Part shown: positions 1-7,696 of the stretch, piece by piece | Layout of the letters: each line of letters begins with the position of its first letter | Position numbering within the stretch: the stretch's first letter is position 1 | Assembly: GCA_037143575.1 (NCBI GenBank) | Contig: JBAWYM010000010.1 | Span: 1 to 38,804, forward strand | Length of the DNA stretch: 38,804 nt | DNA from: JBAWYM01 sp037143575 | GTDB lineage: Bacteria; Patescibacteriota; Gracilibacteria; Peribacterales; Peribacteraceae | Direction: 5' to 3' | Program-made: the position numbers and the translations under genes | The notes under the pieces: generated by a model | What the model was told of the DNA's origin: nothing | What the model saw: only the letters and a program-made list of their open reading frames with translations | Databases searched by the model: none

Positions 1-54
1 AAGCGGACCCCGACTTTTCGGCTCTGGGATTGGGATTTTAATTGGGAACGAGTG

Positions 55-73
55 TTGTCAATTATATTGACAA
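55..73. repeat. Perfect 8-bp inverted repeat (operator-like)
   Basis: TTGTCAAT and ATTGACAA form perfect 8-bp arms around a TAT spacer. The right arm contains TTGACA, the consensus -35 hexamer. The site lies directly before a remnant winged-helix C-terminus. That arrangement suggests a regulator operator over a promoter, but no clear -10 box follows at 16-18 nt. Confidence 0.45.
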
Positions 74-199
74 TTAACTTTACAATCACGGCTGCACATT
101 TCCCGCCAGCAGGCCCATAACCTCCTCCGGTCCTTGGCAGAGAAAGGGTTTGTGGAGAAGAAGGGCGAAACGAAGGGGAGTTACTACGTACTCCTGTAG
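71..199 (+). pseudogene. Remnant C-terminus of a winged-helix domain protein
   Basis: The open frame encodes 42 residues ending in SRQQAHNLLRSLAEKGFVEK followed by KGETKGSYYVLL and a stop. This pattern (recognition helix, then a wing with KG..KG.YYVL) is typical of the C-terminal winged helix of Fic-family or AAA-type regulators. There is no ATG and an in-frame stop lies at 68-70, so the rest of the gene is missing or frameshifted. I infer a pseudogene; the parent family is not certain. Confidence 0.35.
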
Positions 200-327
200 A
201 GTTGCGTCCGCACAACACTGTCCGCAGCATTTATCTTGAAGAGTTCTCATGCACCACACGCCCTCATCCTTCCCCTATTGCTCGGCCTGAGTTTTCTATA
301 AGGTGCCTGTGTGCGCTCTGCGGAGGG

Positions 328-660
328 CTAAAGCAGGGTAAGAAAGAATGTTCCACCGCCATTTCCAGACCGTGAACGAAGCCCGATTGCATGAGTTGCT
401 GCTATCCATTTTTGAGGAGAAAGAACAAAGGCATTACTTCCGGCTTCGAACCTAAAGGCGTCGAATTCGACCCCTTTGAAATTCGGATTATTCACTTGTT
501 CCCAAAGCCCCAAAAACTCGATGGTGCTTTTTGCGCGCATCCAATTTTTCACAATATCCTTTGGCTCTTCGGCATTTTTATAACGTGCGATATCTGTCAA
601 AGATATGAAATCCTCATCATGCTCATGAAAAATCATAATTTCGGTGCCTCTGATGTTCAT
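328..660 (-). pseudogene. Truncated KilA-N domain protein
   Basis: The 110-residue product begins MNIRGTEIMIF and runs through DFISLTDIARYKN, KNWMR, TIEFLGLWE and the block FVLSPQKWI.ATHAIGL, which together are the hallmark of the KilA-N DNA-binding domain found in phage and large-DNA-virus antirepressor-like proteins. The family normally continues after GGT with a helical block that completes the domain. Here, after GNGGGT, only FFLTLL follows before the stop, and I could not find the missing block in another frame just downstream. It is therefore probably a truncated prophage remnant. Two further in-frame ATGs upstream (675 and 705) exist, but 660 matches the family start best. Confidence 0.6.
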
Positions 661-848
661 TGTATGATGCTTTGGCATAAAGCTGAGAGGAAGAATGTTA
701 GGCAAAACGGTATCATGTTGTTTCGGCTGTCACCAGTTTGAGCATTTTAGTCTTTAAGCCACATTTGTCTGTCTTCTCTCATACGACAATTTTATTCTTT
801 TTCATCTGAAAGCTCACGCGAAAGCAAATGGGTCATACCACCATTTTA

Positions 849-876
849 CTTGGGTAGACATGTGTGTCTATTAACA
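849..876. repeat. 28-bp palindromic motif, copy A
   Basis: The motif contains TAGACA and TGTCTA around TGTG, a perfect 6-bp inverted repeat. A second copy matching at 24 of 28 positions lies at 38767-38794 in the same orientation. Both copies sit at the mobile-gene-rich edges of the window. A recombinase or regulator binding site is possible but unproven. Confidence 0.4.
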
Positions 877-906
877 TCAGAGATAGTGGCTGAACACGTA
901 GGTTGT

Positions 907-934
907 CCCTCGGCCCCGTAGGGGTTTTTCGAGG
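907..934 (+). terminator. Nested hairpin with T-run, terminator-like
   Basis: The outer arms CCCTCG and CGAGGG enclose CCCC-GTA-GGGG followed directly by TTTTT. The inner stem plus T5 resembles a minimal intrinsic terminator on the plus strand, although the stem is only 4 bp and the T-run lies inside the outer stem. Confidence 0.3.
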
Positions 935-941
935 GCTATGA

Positions 942-1088
942 GGATACCATCCGGAACCAGGCGAAGGCACGTGGGAATCGGTGGTTTTGGAAGTGGCACA
1001 AATGGCACACGAATTCGGCCTTTCGCGCTCACATTTTGTGCACAAATATCCGGAGATTATGGGCTGGAGGAAGCCATTTCGAGAATAA
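942..1088 (+). CDS. Small helix-turn-helix-like ORF, possibly broken
   Basis: The frame is open from just after a TGA at 939 to TAA at 1086-1088. The only ATG is at 1002, giving 28 residues, but the open frame reads sensibly further upstream (EGTWESVVLEVAQMAHEFGL, then SRSHFVHKYPEIMGWRKPF). The segment MAHEFGLSRSHFVHKYPEI looks like a helix-turn-helix, as in small excisionase-like proteins. Upstream starts could be non-ATG. The frame may be a genuine mini-protein or a remnant with its N-terminus lost. No family is recognised with confidence. Confidence 0.3.
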   Translation, partial: GYHPEPGEGTWESVVLEVAQMAHEFGLSRSHFVHKYPEIMGWRKPFRE

Positions 1089-1487
1089 GAGGGGTAATAG
1101 CGATCGGGGTGGAGAATGTGGAAAATGGCACACACCGGAGTGCATCCTCGCGCGTTCAGAACGCAGAGTTGGCCTGAGGATATGCAGAAATGTAAAACAT
1201 TCGCACGAGAATGGAAAAGTTTTCTACAATCGCCTCATGTAAAACATTGCGCATTTTCATGATCATGAAGACGTTTCTTAAAACCCCACTTCTCTCTTCG
1301 TACAGGACACCCCAAGATAGTCATGTATTCCTTTGAAATCCGCCATTATTAATGTACCATTGGTTTCGATGTTCTCCAGAGCCAGCCAAAATTGTTGTCG
1401 AAATGACGCTTGTAAGAGCGGGGCTGACTCTGTGATGTAAATCTCGCACGTATTGGATCAGACAGCCTCTCTCGGAGGTTTTTTCGT

Positions 1488-2387
1488 ATGCATATACTTT
1501 TCCCCACAACCATGAACACCATCCTGAACACCATCGGCAATACACCGTTGATTACGCTCAACGGCATCTACGCCAAACTCGAAACGACCAACCCCACCGG
1601 GAGCATCAAAGACAGAATGGCCTGGTTCATGGTGTGGAAGGCGGAGGAGAGGGGTGAACTGCGCAGAGGAGACGAGATCCTCGAGATCACATCCGGGAAT
1701 ACGGGGATCGCTCTCGCAATGATCTCCGCAGTCCGAGGGTACCGATTTACCGCCGTCATGCCAGAATCTATGAGCATTGAACGACAGAAGATGATGAAAG
1801 CTTTCGGAGCGACGATCGTTCTGACGCCCGCTAAGGAAGACATGGCGGGCGCGCTGAAGAAGTACCGTGAACTCGCGGCGGAGCATCCGAAAGCGTGGTT
1901 GCCGAATCAATTCGGGAACTCCGATAATTTCATCGCGCACAAGGAAGGCATCGGGAAGGAAATCATCGAGCAAATGCACGGAGACATCGATGCATTCGTG
2001 GCCGGAGCCGGAACGGGGGGCACGCTCATCGGTGTTGCCCGGGCGCTGAAAGAGGCGGGCATCCGGGCGAAGATCATTGCCGTTGAACCTGAGGAATCCG
2101 CCGTGCTCTCCGGGAAACAGCCAGGGCTACACCTCATCCAGGGAATTGGAGAAGGATTCGTGCCAAAACTCCTCCAGGAGAACATGAATCTTGTCGATGA
2201 GGTGATCGCCGTCAAAGGCCGGGAAGCGATTGCAATGTCCGAACGACTGGCGAGGGAACACGGATTGCTCGTCGGCATCAGCTCCGGTGCAAATATTCTT
2301 GCCGCAATGAAGGTTCACGAAAGATTTCGCAATGTGGTGACGGTGCTGCCTGACAGAGGGGAGAGGTATCTGAGTGGAAAACGATAG
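1488..2387 (+). CDS. cysK: Cysteine synthase (PLP-dependent)
   Basis: This fold-type II PLP enzyme replaces the acetyl (or phospho) group of an activated serine with sulfide to make cysteine. Visible family blocks are NTIGNTPLITL, the PLP lysine in NPTGSIKDRM (Lys41), the substrate loop TSGNTG, the phosphate-binding loop GAGTGGT and the C-terminal PDRGERYLS. At 299 residues it matches the family core and lacks the extra CBS regulatory domain. The start at 1488 is chosen because GGAGG lies 9 nt upstream, one of the few clear ribosome-binding sites here; an ATG at 1512 fits the family length slightly better. It stands alone, with no serine acetyltransferase beside it, so the donor (O-acetylserine or O-phosphoserine) cannot be decided. 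Confidence 0.93.
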   Translation: MHILFPTTMNTILNTIGNTPLITLNGIYAKLETTNPTGSIKDRMAWFMVWKAEERGELRRGDEILEITSGNTGIALAMISAVRGYRFTAVMPESMSIERQKMMKAFGATIVLTPAKEDMAGALKKYRELAAEHPKAWLPNQFGNSDNFIAHKEGIGKEIIEQMHGDIDAFVAGAGTGGTLIGVARALKEAGIRAKIIAVEPEESAVLSGKQPGLHLIQGIGEGFVPKLLQENMNLVDEVIAVKGREAIAMSERLAREHGLLVGISSGANILAAMKVHERFRNVVTVLPDRGERYLSGKR

Positions 2388-2440
2388 TGTGATAATAATG
2401 AACGTACGGAATGACCGAAGGCGCGGCTGTCGGAGCTGAA

Positions 2441-2456
2441 TGTTACAAATGTAACA
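2441..2456. promoter_or_regulatory. Perfect palindrome after cysK
   Basis: TGTTACA and TGTAACA form 7-bp perfect arms with an AA centre in the gap between the cysteine synthase and the convergent membrane protein. There is no T-run, so it looks more like a protein-binding site than a terminator. Confidence 0.3.
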
Positions 2457-2486
2457 GTGGAAGAGGCTTCTGTATGCGATAATCGA

Positions 2487-2511
2487 CGAATATTTCTTTA
2501 CCGAATATTTC
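2487..2511. repeat. Direct repeat CGAATATTTC x2
   Basis: Two identical 10-bp copies (2487-2496 and 2502-2511) are separated by 5 bp and overlap the 3' end of the minus-strand gene at 2498. The role is unknown. Confidence 0.4.
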
Positions 2512-2731
2512 GGGGGGGCCGCCATATTCCGGTGGCCCGAAGAACGAAGCCGACAAGCTTGTAGCTGACAATGCCGAGGATCGCGAGCCAGAACTCATCG
2601 AAGACGCTCAATCCCCAGATTTTGTACGCTCCGACGAGGAGAAGTAGAAGGATGATGTAGTACAGCTTGCTACCAAGTTCCTGCTTAAAGCTCCAGTACC
2701 TTCGCCTACGGAAACGATATCGGGGAATCAT
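2498..2731 (-). CDS. Small two-helix membrane protein
   Basis: The 77-residue product starts with a basic segment (RYRFRRRRYW) followed by two hydrophobic helices, about residues 22-38 (YYIILLLLLVGAYKIWG) and 43-63 (FWLAILGIVSYKLVGFVL). The positive N-terminus predicts an inside orientation. A start 14 codons further upstream (2773) is possible but gives a leader without family logic. It is convergent to the cysteine synthase gene and divergent from the SWIM gene. No domain is recognised; the coding call rests on the membrane topology. Confidence 0.5.
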   Translation of the reverse strand: MIPRYRFRRRRYWSFKQELGSKLYYIILLLLLVGAYKIWGLSVFDEFWLAILGIVSYKLVGFVLRATGIWRPPRNIR

Positions 2732-2868
2732 GTCGCAAACAGTATGATGTCTCAGAGGAAACAACGACAGCATGAAAATGGTAATATCACATCCATTCTC
2801 GGATCCAACTTCAGATCATTCCCGGCTCCTCCGCTCCATCAACTCCCATCATTCTTCATCCGCGCACG

Positions 2869-4686
2869 ATGCTCACTCTCGAAACATTCGACGGCGAACT
2901 CGATGAGAAGATCGTAAAACGTGGGCAGCGATACTTTAAAGACGGTCACGTTCGGGATCTCGAAGAGGTGGATGACGGACGGTGGAAGGCGCTCGTCGAA
3001 GGAACCGAAGTGTACGAGACGACGATCACGGTCAGTGAAGGAACAATTTCTCACCATCGCTGCAACTGCCCTTACGACCTCGGCCAGTACTGCAAACACG
3101 AGGTCGCCGTCCTCTACGCCATCCGCGAACGCACTCGCGGCGACGCCGGAATTGTGAAGGAGCAGTCGTCGGGAAAAGAAAAGCCTCAGAAGAAGGGCCG
3201 GACAGTTCGTGAACAAGCCGAAGAAGCCGCGACGAAACTCACGGAAGAGGAGCTCCGCCGCCTCGTCATCGAGGGGGCGATGGAAGACCGCAGCTTCCGA
3301 AGTCATCTGCTCCGGTCTGCTCCGTCGCCCACGGACGTCCCCGCTGATAACCGGAAGCAGGAGTACATCGACGAGATCCGCGGGTGTATGGAGGACAACG
3401 CAGATCGTCACGGATTTATCGGGTGGGAGGAGGCCTACACGGCGAGCAGAGCCGCAAGCGACCTCTGCGCGACGGCGGAACAGTACCTCGAAACCGGCAA
3501 ACTGGCTGAAGCTCTTCCCATCGGGCAAGCGCTCCTCGAGACCATTTACCCCGACCTTGGGCGCATGGATGACAGCAACGGTGAGTTTGGTGGCTGCATC
3601 GAGGAAGGGTGGAACATCCTGCGGACCATCGCTGCGAAGGTGAAGCCCGACGATCCTCTTGCAGAAGAACTATTCCGTTACTGCCTTGAGCAAGCGGGTC
3701 GGAAGATCTACGACGGGTGGTACGCTGCTGATGATTTCTTCCGTGTTGCCCTCAAGATCGTGACGCCGGGCTCCCGCGAACAAGCACTGAGAGATGCCAT
3801 CAACCGCGTCCTCCTCCTCGAATCCGAGCGTTCTCTCCGCTCCGATGCGCCCTCCCGCGACGGCATGGTCAACTTCCAGAGGGATGTCGAGGGCTACCGC
3901 CGCGAGCATAACCTGGAATCCGGATCGGAGCTGACGCTTGCCCTCCTTCAAGCTGTCGGGAAGAAGGAGGAAGCGATAGCGTTCATGTGCGATCACCTGC
4001 GGCATCCAGACATCCGCCTCGAGTACATCGAGCATCTCGTTGGCATCGGGGAGTACACTGAAGCGAAAAACACAGCCAAGGAAGGAATCGTCATCGCAAA
4101 CAAACAAGGACATTTCGGCACTTCCCGGAAATTCGAGGAATGGCTCGTCACCATCGCCGACAAAGAGCGCGACTACCGGGCGAAGCAGACCTTCCTCGAG
4201 AAATTCTTCTTCGATCGTTACGAGATGGACGAGTACCGGCGATGGAAGGCGTCGTATATCGATGTCGAATCCTGGAAGAAGGCGTACGAAGCTGTGGTGA
4301 GAAAACTTCAGACAAAGCATGCTGTCGATGCGCTGCTCGACGTGTACCGTGAGGAAGGACAATGGGACGAATTCCTTGAGTGCGTCCGAGCCGAGTGCGC
4401 GCGTCTCCGGAGCGCCGTACACGGCGATGCGTATTCTTTTCTGCTCCAATACGAAGAGGCCATGATGGATAAATTCCCCGATGCATTCGCAGAGCTTGCA
4501 TCATCCACTGTCGGAGACCATCTGGTGTGTAATACCGGGCGCGCAACCTATCAGGAGATCTGCCGACTCCTCCGACGACTTCGGAAACACGGATATGAAA
4601 AGGAAGTGGACGCAGCACTGAAGGAACTCAGGGAGAAGTACAAGAATCGCAGAGCGCTCCTACAGGAGCTGACGAAGGTGGGGTAA
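2869..4686 (+). CDS. SWIM zinc-finger protein with helical repeat C-terminus
   Basis: The N-terminal region carries the SWIM zinc-binding signature C-x-C-x7-C-x-H (Cys65, Cys67, Cys75, His77) after a block starting ERGQRYF-like (KRGQRYFKDGHV), as in bacterial SWIM proteins of unknown function. Residues 105-140 are charged and helical, and the remainder (to 605) is almost entirely helical with TPR-like spacing (for example EYIEHLVGIGEYTEAKNTA). SWIM domains are thought to bind DNA or proteins; no helicase domain is attached here. No Shine-Dalgarno site precedes the ATG. The frame stays open after the stop for another 65 codons (see 4687-4884). Confidence 0.8.
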   Translation: MLTLETFDGELDEKIVKRGQRYFKDGHVRDLEEVDDGRWKALVEGTEVYETTITVSEGTISHHRCNCPYDLGQYCKHEVAVLYAIRERTRGDAGIVKEQSSGKEKPQKKGRTVREQAEEAATKLTEEELRRLVIEGAMEDRSFRSHLLRSAPSPTDVPADNRKQEYIDEIRGCMEDNADRHGFIGWEEAYTASRAASDLCATAEQYLETGKLAEALPIGQALLETIYPDLGRMDDSNGEFGGCIEEGWNILRTIAAKVKPDDPLAEELFRYCLEQAGRKIYDGWYAADDFFRVALKIVTPGSREQALRDAINRVLLLESERSLRSDAPSRDGMVNFQRDVEGYRREHNLESGSELTLALLQAVGKKEEAIAFMCDHLRHPDIRLEYIEHLVGIGEYTEAKNTAKEGIVIANKQGHFGTSRKFEEWLVTIADKERDYRAKQTFLEKFFFDRYEMDEYRRWKASYIDVESWKKAYEAVVRKLQTKHAVDALLDVYREEGQWDEFLECVRAECARLRSAVHGDAYSFLLQYEEAMMDKFPDAFAELASSTVGDHLVCNTGRATYQEICRLLRRLRKHGYEKEVDAALKELREKYKNRRALLQELTKVG

Positions 4687-4884
4687 CAGAAGAGAGAAAA
4701 TACTCTCAGTAAGAGCCAAGGGTATCGAGGCTACGACTACGTGGACTTCGGCATTCCGATGATGAAACACATGTACTTCCAGCGGACGCGCACCTACAGA
4801 TCTCTGGGTTTCGAAATCCGACAGGAACGCATGAGCAGCAAGGATCGTGGAACGCCGGAATCGCAGATGTCGATCTTTGGATGA
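4687..4884 (+). pseudogene. Open continuation after the SWIM stop, possible gene remnant
   Basis: The same frame as the SWIM gene continues after its TAA and reads GYRGYDYVDFGIPMMKHMYF, then RTRTYRSLGFEIRQERM, to TGA at 4882-4884. The composition is protein-like, but there is no start before ATG 4759 and no known family is apparent. It could be a remnant of a different gene, a separate 41-residue peptide from 4759, or chance. The opposite strand is also open here. Confidence 0.25.
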
Positions 4885-4939
4885 TCCGCCCGTTCGACAT
4901 CCCAGAGAAGTCAATTGATCGCCAATACATACAGATAAT

Positions 4940-5302
4940 TCACCGCAAGACGCTCATTCCAATCGTGATTGCGGGGTAGATGAGGTATGTGATTTCGATA
5001 TTGAACAAGTAGCTGGAGAAAGGCATCTTCATCGGACCCCAGAGGAAAAGGCACAGATCAATCGCAATGCTTATGAAGAGCCATAGAACGCCAACGATAA
5101 TGCCTTCCCGAAGAGCGTTCCCCTGTGTGGATTTGAAGTAGAGAACGGCGAAAATAACACCAGTGACAGCGACCGTAACTGCTATGGTCGCTTTGAAGAA
5201 CTCCAGATGCGAAGCTTTGAGCGGGAAAATGAAGAAAGAGATCACGAACGGAACGAGCCAAACGAGAAAGCCGTAGAGCAGGGCGCGGGACGTGGAGTGC
5301 AT
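4940..5302 (-). CDS. Four-helix membrane protein (copy 1)
   Basis: The 120-residue product has four predicted membrane helices (about residues 8-27, 37-56, 67-88 and 98-118) and almost no soluble loops. The loop CLFLWGPMKMPFSSY is striking. A paralogue, identical at about four of five positions, lies at 31902-32273 on the other strand, and the promoter boxes are also shared: an extended -10 (TGCTATCCT) sits 7 nt before this ATG. No characterised family is recognised. The near-identical copy and conserved leaderless promoter argue that it is a real expressed gene. It is downstream of, and in the same direction as, the PH-domain pair, but has its own promoter. Confidence 0.75.
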   Translation of the reverse strand: MHSTSRALLYGFLVWLVPFVISFFIFPLKASHLEFFKATIAVTVAVTGVIFAVLYFKSTQGNALREGIIVGVLWLFISIAIDLCLFLWGPMKMPFSSYLFNIEITYLIYPAITIGMSVLR

Positions 5303-5309
5303 GGACGAC

Positions 5310-5318
5310 AGGATAGCA
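5310..5318 (-). promoter_or_regulatory. Extended -10 promoter of the 4940-5302 gene
   Basis: TGC followed by TATCCT (minus strand) lies 7 nt upstream of the ATG at 5302, so transcription would begin at or next to the start codon. The matching paralogue has TGC-TATTCT at the same distance. Confidence 0.55.
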
Positions 5319-5324
5319 CTGTGG

Positions 5325-5936
5325 TCACAGCCCAGACCCCGTGTCTTTGCCTTTAAACTCTTTCATCTTCTGCAGGAGAGCTGTTTTCAGTCGTTCGGCA
5401 TCTTCAGGCAGTAATCCTGGGATATGTACCATGTTTCCGGAAAAACCTATCATCTCCAATTGCGATTTCCCCTTCCCAAAGTGAACGGGAATCCCGAAGA
5501 TCAATCGGGTGTTGTGGCCGTAAGCATCCGTTGAGTAGCCGCTCTGGGACGCGTTGAATACGGAAACGGACGCAAGGCCGAGCAATCGATCAAGGAGTCC
5601 GTTCTGTACGGTCACCTCCTGGATGACGCTGTAGGGAATTGTTCGTTCCTGCTTACTGAGCACACCCTGTCGAACGCGCAGATACTCCTGCTCAAGAGTG
5701 AACGAAAAGTTGGAACGTCTCAGGTACTGAAACAGTTCCTGCACCCCCAAACCAACACAGACGAAACCGATAAAAGCGTACTCGAACACAGCGGAGTCCA
5801 TCTGCATGTACAGGAAAAACGCCAATATCAAAAGGAAAGGGATGCTGGAAATAATGGGCTTGATAAGCCATTTTCCCTGAACGGGTACCGTTTTCTCATT
5901 CATAAGCTGTGTCATAGATGTAGAGAAAGAGATCAT
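5325..5936 (-). CDS. Bacterial PH-domain (YdbT/YdbS-like) membrane protein
   Basis: The protein has two N-terminal membrane helices (about 26-43 and 49-68) followed by a bacterial pleckstrin-homology domain (bPH2, formerly DUF304). The diagnostic strand order is visible: YLRVRQGVLSKQERTIPYSV, then IQEVTVQNGLLDRLLGLASV and SVFNAS. Such proteins usually occur in pairs at the membrane and are of uncertain role. The ATG at 5936 overlaps the TGA of the upstream partner gene by 4 nt (ATGA), fixing the start and indicating translational coupling. It ends just before the start of the 4940-5302 gene on the same strand. Confidence 0.85.
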   Translation of the reverse strand: MISFSTSMTQLMNEKTVPVQGKWLIKPIISSIPFLLILAFFLYMQMDSAVFEYAFIGFVCVGLGVQELFQYLRRSNFSFTLEQEYLRVRQGVLSKQERTIPYSVIQEVTVQNGLLDRLLGLASVSVFNASQSGYSTDAYGHNTRLIFGIPVHFGKGKSQLEMIGFSGNMVHIPGLLPEDAERLKTALLQKMKEFKGKDTGSGL

Positions 5937-6472
5937 TTCCGCCCTATTTTCTTGCTCACGGTCTGAAGCAGGAGCGCGCGCAGCCCGTCCGCAGCAGGCT
6001 TCTCCACGCCGTCGATGTGCGCCTGCATACCGGAGGAGACCGTGGCGCTGGAGAGGTGGACATCGTAGAGCCCAAACATTCGGTCGACGATGTCCTGATC
6101 AACGTACACATCCTGAACCCTCTCGTAGGGAATGGTGATCTCACGCGGCGTGATCGGTCCCTTGCGAATGATGATGAAGTCGTCGGTGAGTTCGTAGTAG
6201 TAAACGGCGAAGTAGGCGCGCTGGTACCATGCCATGAGAATCACTGTGATGCAGTCGATGAACAGTAGAATGCCGATCAGCCCGCCGAAAGCCTGAGCAT
6301 TCTCTCCCTGAGCGAAGGCATTGCTGAGAATCACAATCAGCATCGGAATACCAAAAATTCCGATGATGGAAATCACAATAATGGCGAAAATCGATCCGAC
6401 GATCGTCTTCTTGATGATCTTCTTGGGACTGAGGGGAAACTGTTTCCGGGTTTTACTCTGGGAGATCTGCAT
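5933..6472 (-). CDS. Bacterial PH-domain membrane protein, partner
   Basis: This is the first gene of the bPH2 pair. It has two hydrophobic helices (about residues 23-50 and 63-82) and then a bPH2 domain with YYELTDDFIIIRKGPITPRE, ITIPYERVQDVYVDQDIVDR and MFGLYDVHLSSATV, the characteristic I-P-Y-x-x-V-Q-x-V and D-R-x-F/L-G-L pattern. I chose ATG 6472; a TTG at 6505 would add 11 residues. The gene is divergent from the lipoprotein at 6541. The 4-nt overlap with the next gene shows a two-gene operon, like ydbS-ydbT pairs elsewhere. The function in membrane stress or lipid binding is inferred from the family only. Confidence 0.83.
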   Translation of the reverse strand: MQISQSKTRKQFPLSPKKIIKKTIVGSIFAIIVISIIGIFGIPMLIVILSNAFAQGENAQAFGGLIGILLFIDCITVILMAWYQRAYFAVYYYELTDDFIIIRKGPITPREITIPYERVQDVYVDQDIVDRMFGLYDVHLSSATVSSGMQAHIDGVEKPAADGLRALLLQTVSKKIGRK

Positions 6473-6528
6473 AACGAGATGGGGGATGAGAGAAGAATAC
6501 TGCAATTAGTCTTGCGCTGAAAGGATGA

Positions 6529-6534
6529 TAGAAT
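6529..6534 (+). promoter_or_regulatory. -10 box TAGAAT, leaderless start of the 6541 gene
   Basis: TAGAAT ends 6 nt before the ATG at 6541, placing the expected transcription start at the start codon. No good -35 box is seen. Confidence 0.45.
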
Positions 6535-6540
6535 CATCAC

Positions 6541-7230
6541 ATGAGACGCTTTATCGTCCTGTTGTGTGTTCTATCCTTGGCCTCTTGCGGACCAAGGGCT
6601 GGAACTGTACACCCTGACAATGTCGACGGCGGTCAGACGAGAGTCACCGGAGAGGGAAATGCACATAGTTCCTATGATCCCCTCCCGGTTGTTGTTTTGA
6701 CGCCTCACTCCCAGGGGTCATCACAGCCGCGCGCTGGCAACTCCCCTCAGAATATTGGATGGCATGTGTACAACAATAAGAAGTTCGGAGTTTCACTCGA
6801 GTACCCTGCTGATTGGACTGTGGAAAATGATGATCCTTCCGATTTTTTGGATATTCATCTCTCAAACAATGTCCAGAGTACGAATCCCGGGGCTTCAGGG
6901 ATGGGATGGTCCTCGGGCATGCAGGCCATGGAATTACAAGTCGGGCACGAGAAAGATGCACATCAAGATTTTGATTCTTTTGTTGCGACGAGCCTTCTTG
7001 AAGGTGGCATGGGGAACTTCGGCGGCCCCTCTAGCCTTTTTCCCCTCGAGGGAATTCAGGCTAGGAAAATTCAAGATAGTGGATGGGATTCAGGCGTTTC
7101 TGGTCCTGGCTATTACCTTGAGCAGGACCCAGGACATTACACGTTCATTTTTACCGGGAGCTACTCAGGAGATTACAGACTTCAAGAACGGATTATTCGA
7201 TCCATTCGTTTCTCTGCGCCTTCAAAGTAA
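6541..7230 (+). CDS. Lipoprotein with PsbP-like/DUF-type beta domain
   Basis: The signal peptide MRRFIVLLCVLSLASC has a clear lipobox (Cys16), so the 229-residue protein is membrane-anchored. Residues 20-70 are a Pro/Ser/Gly-rich linker. The globular part begins WHVYNNKKFGVSLEYPADWTV, the opening commonly seen in PsbP-like and related small exported domains, and ends in QERIIRSIRFSAP. A -10 box sits 6 nt upstream of the ATG, consistent with a leaderless mRNA. The gene is divergent from the PH-domain operon. The function is unknown beyond export. Confidence 0.75.
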   Translation: MRRFIVLLCVLSLASCGPRAGTVHPDNVDGGQTRVTGEGNAHSSYDPLPVVVLTPHSQGSSQPRAGNSPQNIGWHVYNNKKFGVSLEYPADWTVENDDPSDFLDIHLSNNVQSTNPGASGMGWSSGMQAMELQVGHEKDAHQDFDSFVATSLLEGGMGNFGGPSSLFPLEGIQARKIQDSGWDSGVSGPGYYLEQDPGHYTFIFTGSYSGDYRLQERIIRSIRFSAPSK

Positions 7231-7300
7231 AGGCCGTTCTGCCTCCCAGGTCTTCGAAGGGTCCATAGCAAGATGTCATCAAACCGAGACACAGAACTCA

Positions 7301-7696
7301 TCAATTACCGAATTCCCTGAGGAGTTCCTTCCAGTACAAAAATGCCACAATCGGGAAGAACAGAGCAGTCAGTGATCCCGGATAATACGAGTGGATCATC
7401 AATGCTTCGAACAAGTGGCGCAATTCCAGAACCATCACAATGCCGGGGATACACAGTAACCGAAGCATCCATTTCCTGCCCTGCAGAAGGAGGAATGAAA
7501 TCAAGAGAAGAATCCCTGTCATTACCTGAAAAGTCACAAAGAATGTCCGTGATGGATCTCCGGAAAGAAGTGGTACGAACACGAGCCGAAAAACGGAATC
7601 AACATGGGTGAAGTCAGTCAGACACTCTTCCACTCCATGGAGTACGAAAAGGAATGCGGCTACAAGAAACAGAAGGCGCAAACGGAAGGAAACCAT
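7301..7696 (-). CDS. HXXEE-domain membrane protein
   Basis: The 131-residue product carries the HXXEE signature in FVLHGVEE near the N-terminus and the second conserved block HLFEALMIHSYYPGSLTALF near the C-terminus, as in the HXXEE family of integral membrane proteins of unknown function. Four membrane segments are visible (about 7-22, 42-62, 68-87 and 107-123). I placed the start at 7696 (MVSFRLRLL) because the 25 residues upstream are not membrane-like; ATG 7771 is an alternative. It is convergent with the lipoprotein gene at 6541. Confidence 0.72.
   Translation of the reverse strand: MVSFRLRLLFLVAAFLFVLHGVEECLTDFTHVDSVFRLVFVPLLSGDPSRTFFVTFQVMTGILLLISFLLLQGRKWMLRLLCIPGIVMVLELRHLFEALMIHSYYPGSLTALFFPIVAFLYWKELLREFGN

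Larger units (their letters stand above)
1..327. other. Accessory edge without an intact gene
   Basis: This stretch holds a perfect inverted repeat (55-73) and a short open frame (71-199) that looks like the end of a winged-helix protein; both are listed separately. From about 200 to 327 I see no coding signal or convincing structure. The stretch lies beyond the 3' end of a truncated KilA-N gene, so it looks like decayed mobile or accessory DNA. Confidence 0.5.
661..1487. other. Long intergenic stretch with small ORFs and structured motifs
   Basis: No full-length gene is supported here. The region contains a palindromic motif at 849-876 with a near-copy at the right end of the window, a nested hairpin followed by T5 at 907-934, and a small helix-turn-helix-like frame at 942-1088. 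On the minus strand, 1278-1467 is open and reads like a protein end (includes QFWLALENIETNG and DYLGVSCTKREVGF), but other frames there also look protein-like, so I do not call it. The whole stretch resembles decayed accessory DNA. Confidence 0.4.

Noticed and set aside
1470..1482. CCTC-GAGG-TTTTTT as an attenuator before cysK
   Set aside because: The stem is only 4 bp, and the GGAGG part is better explained as the ribosome-binding site of ATG 1488.
3670..4449. Long minus-strand open frame inside the SWIM gene
   Set aside because: It is the antisense shadow of a well-supported zinc-finger protein; its translation has no domain logic.
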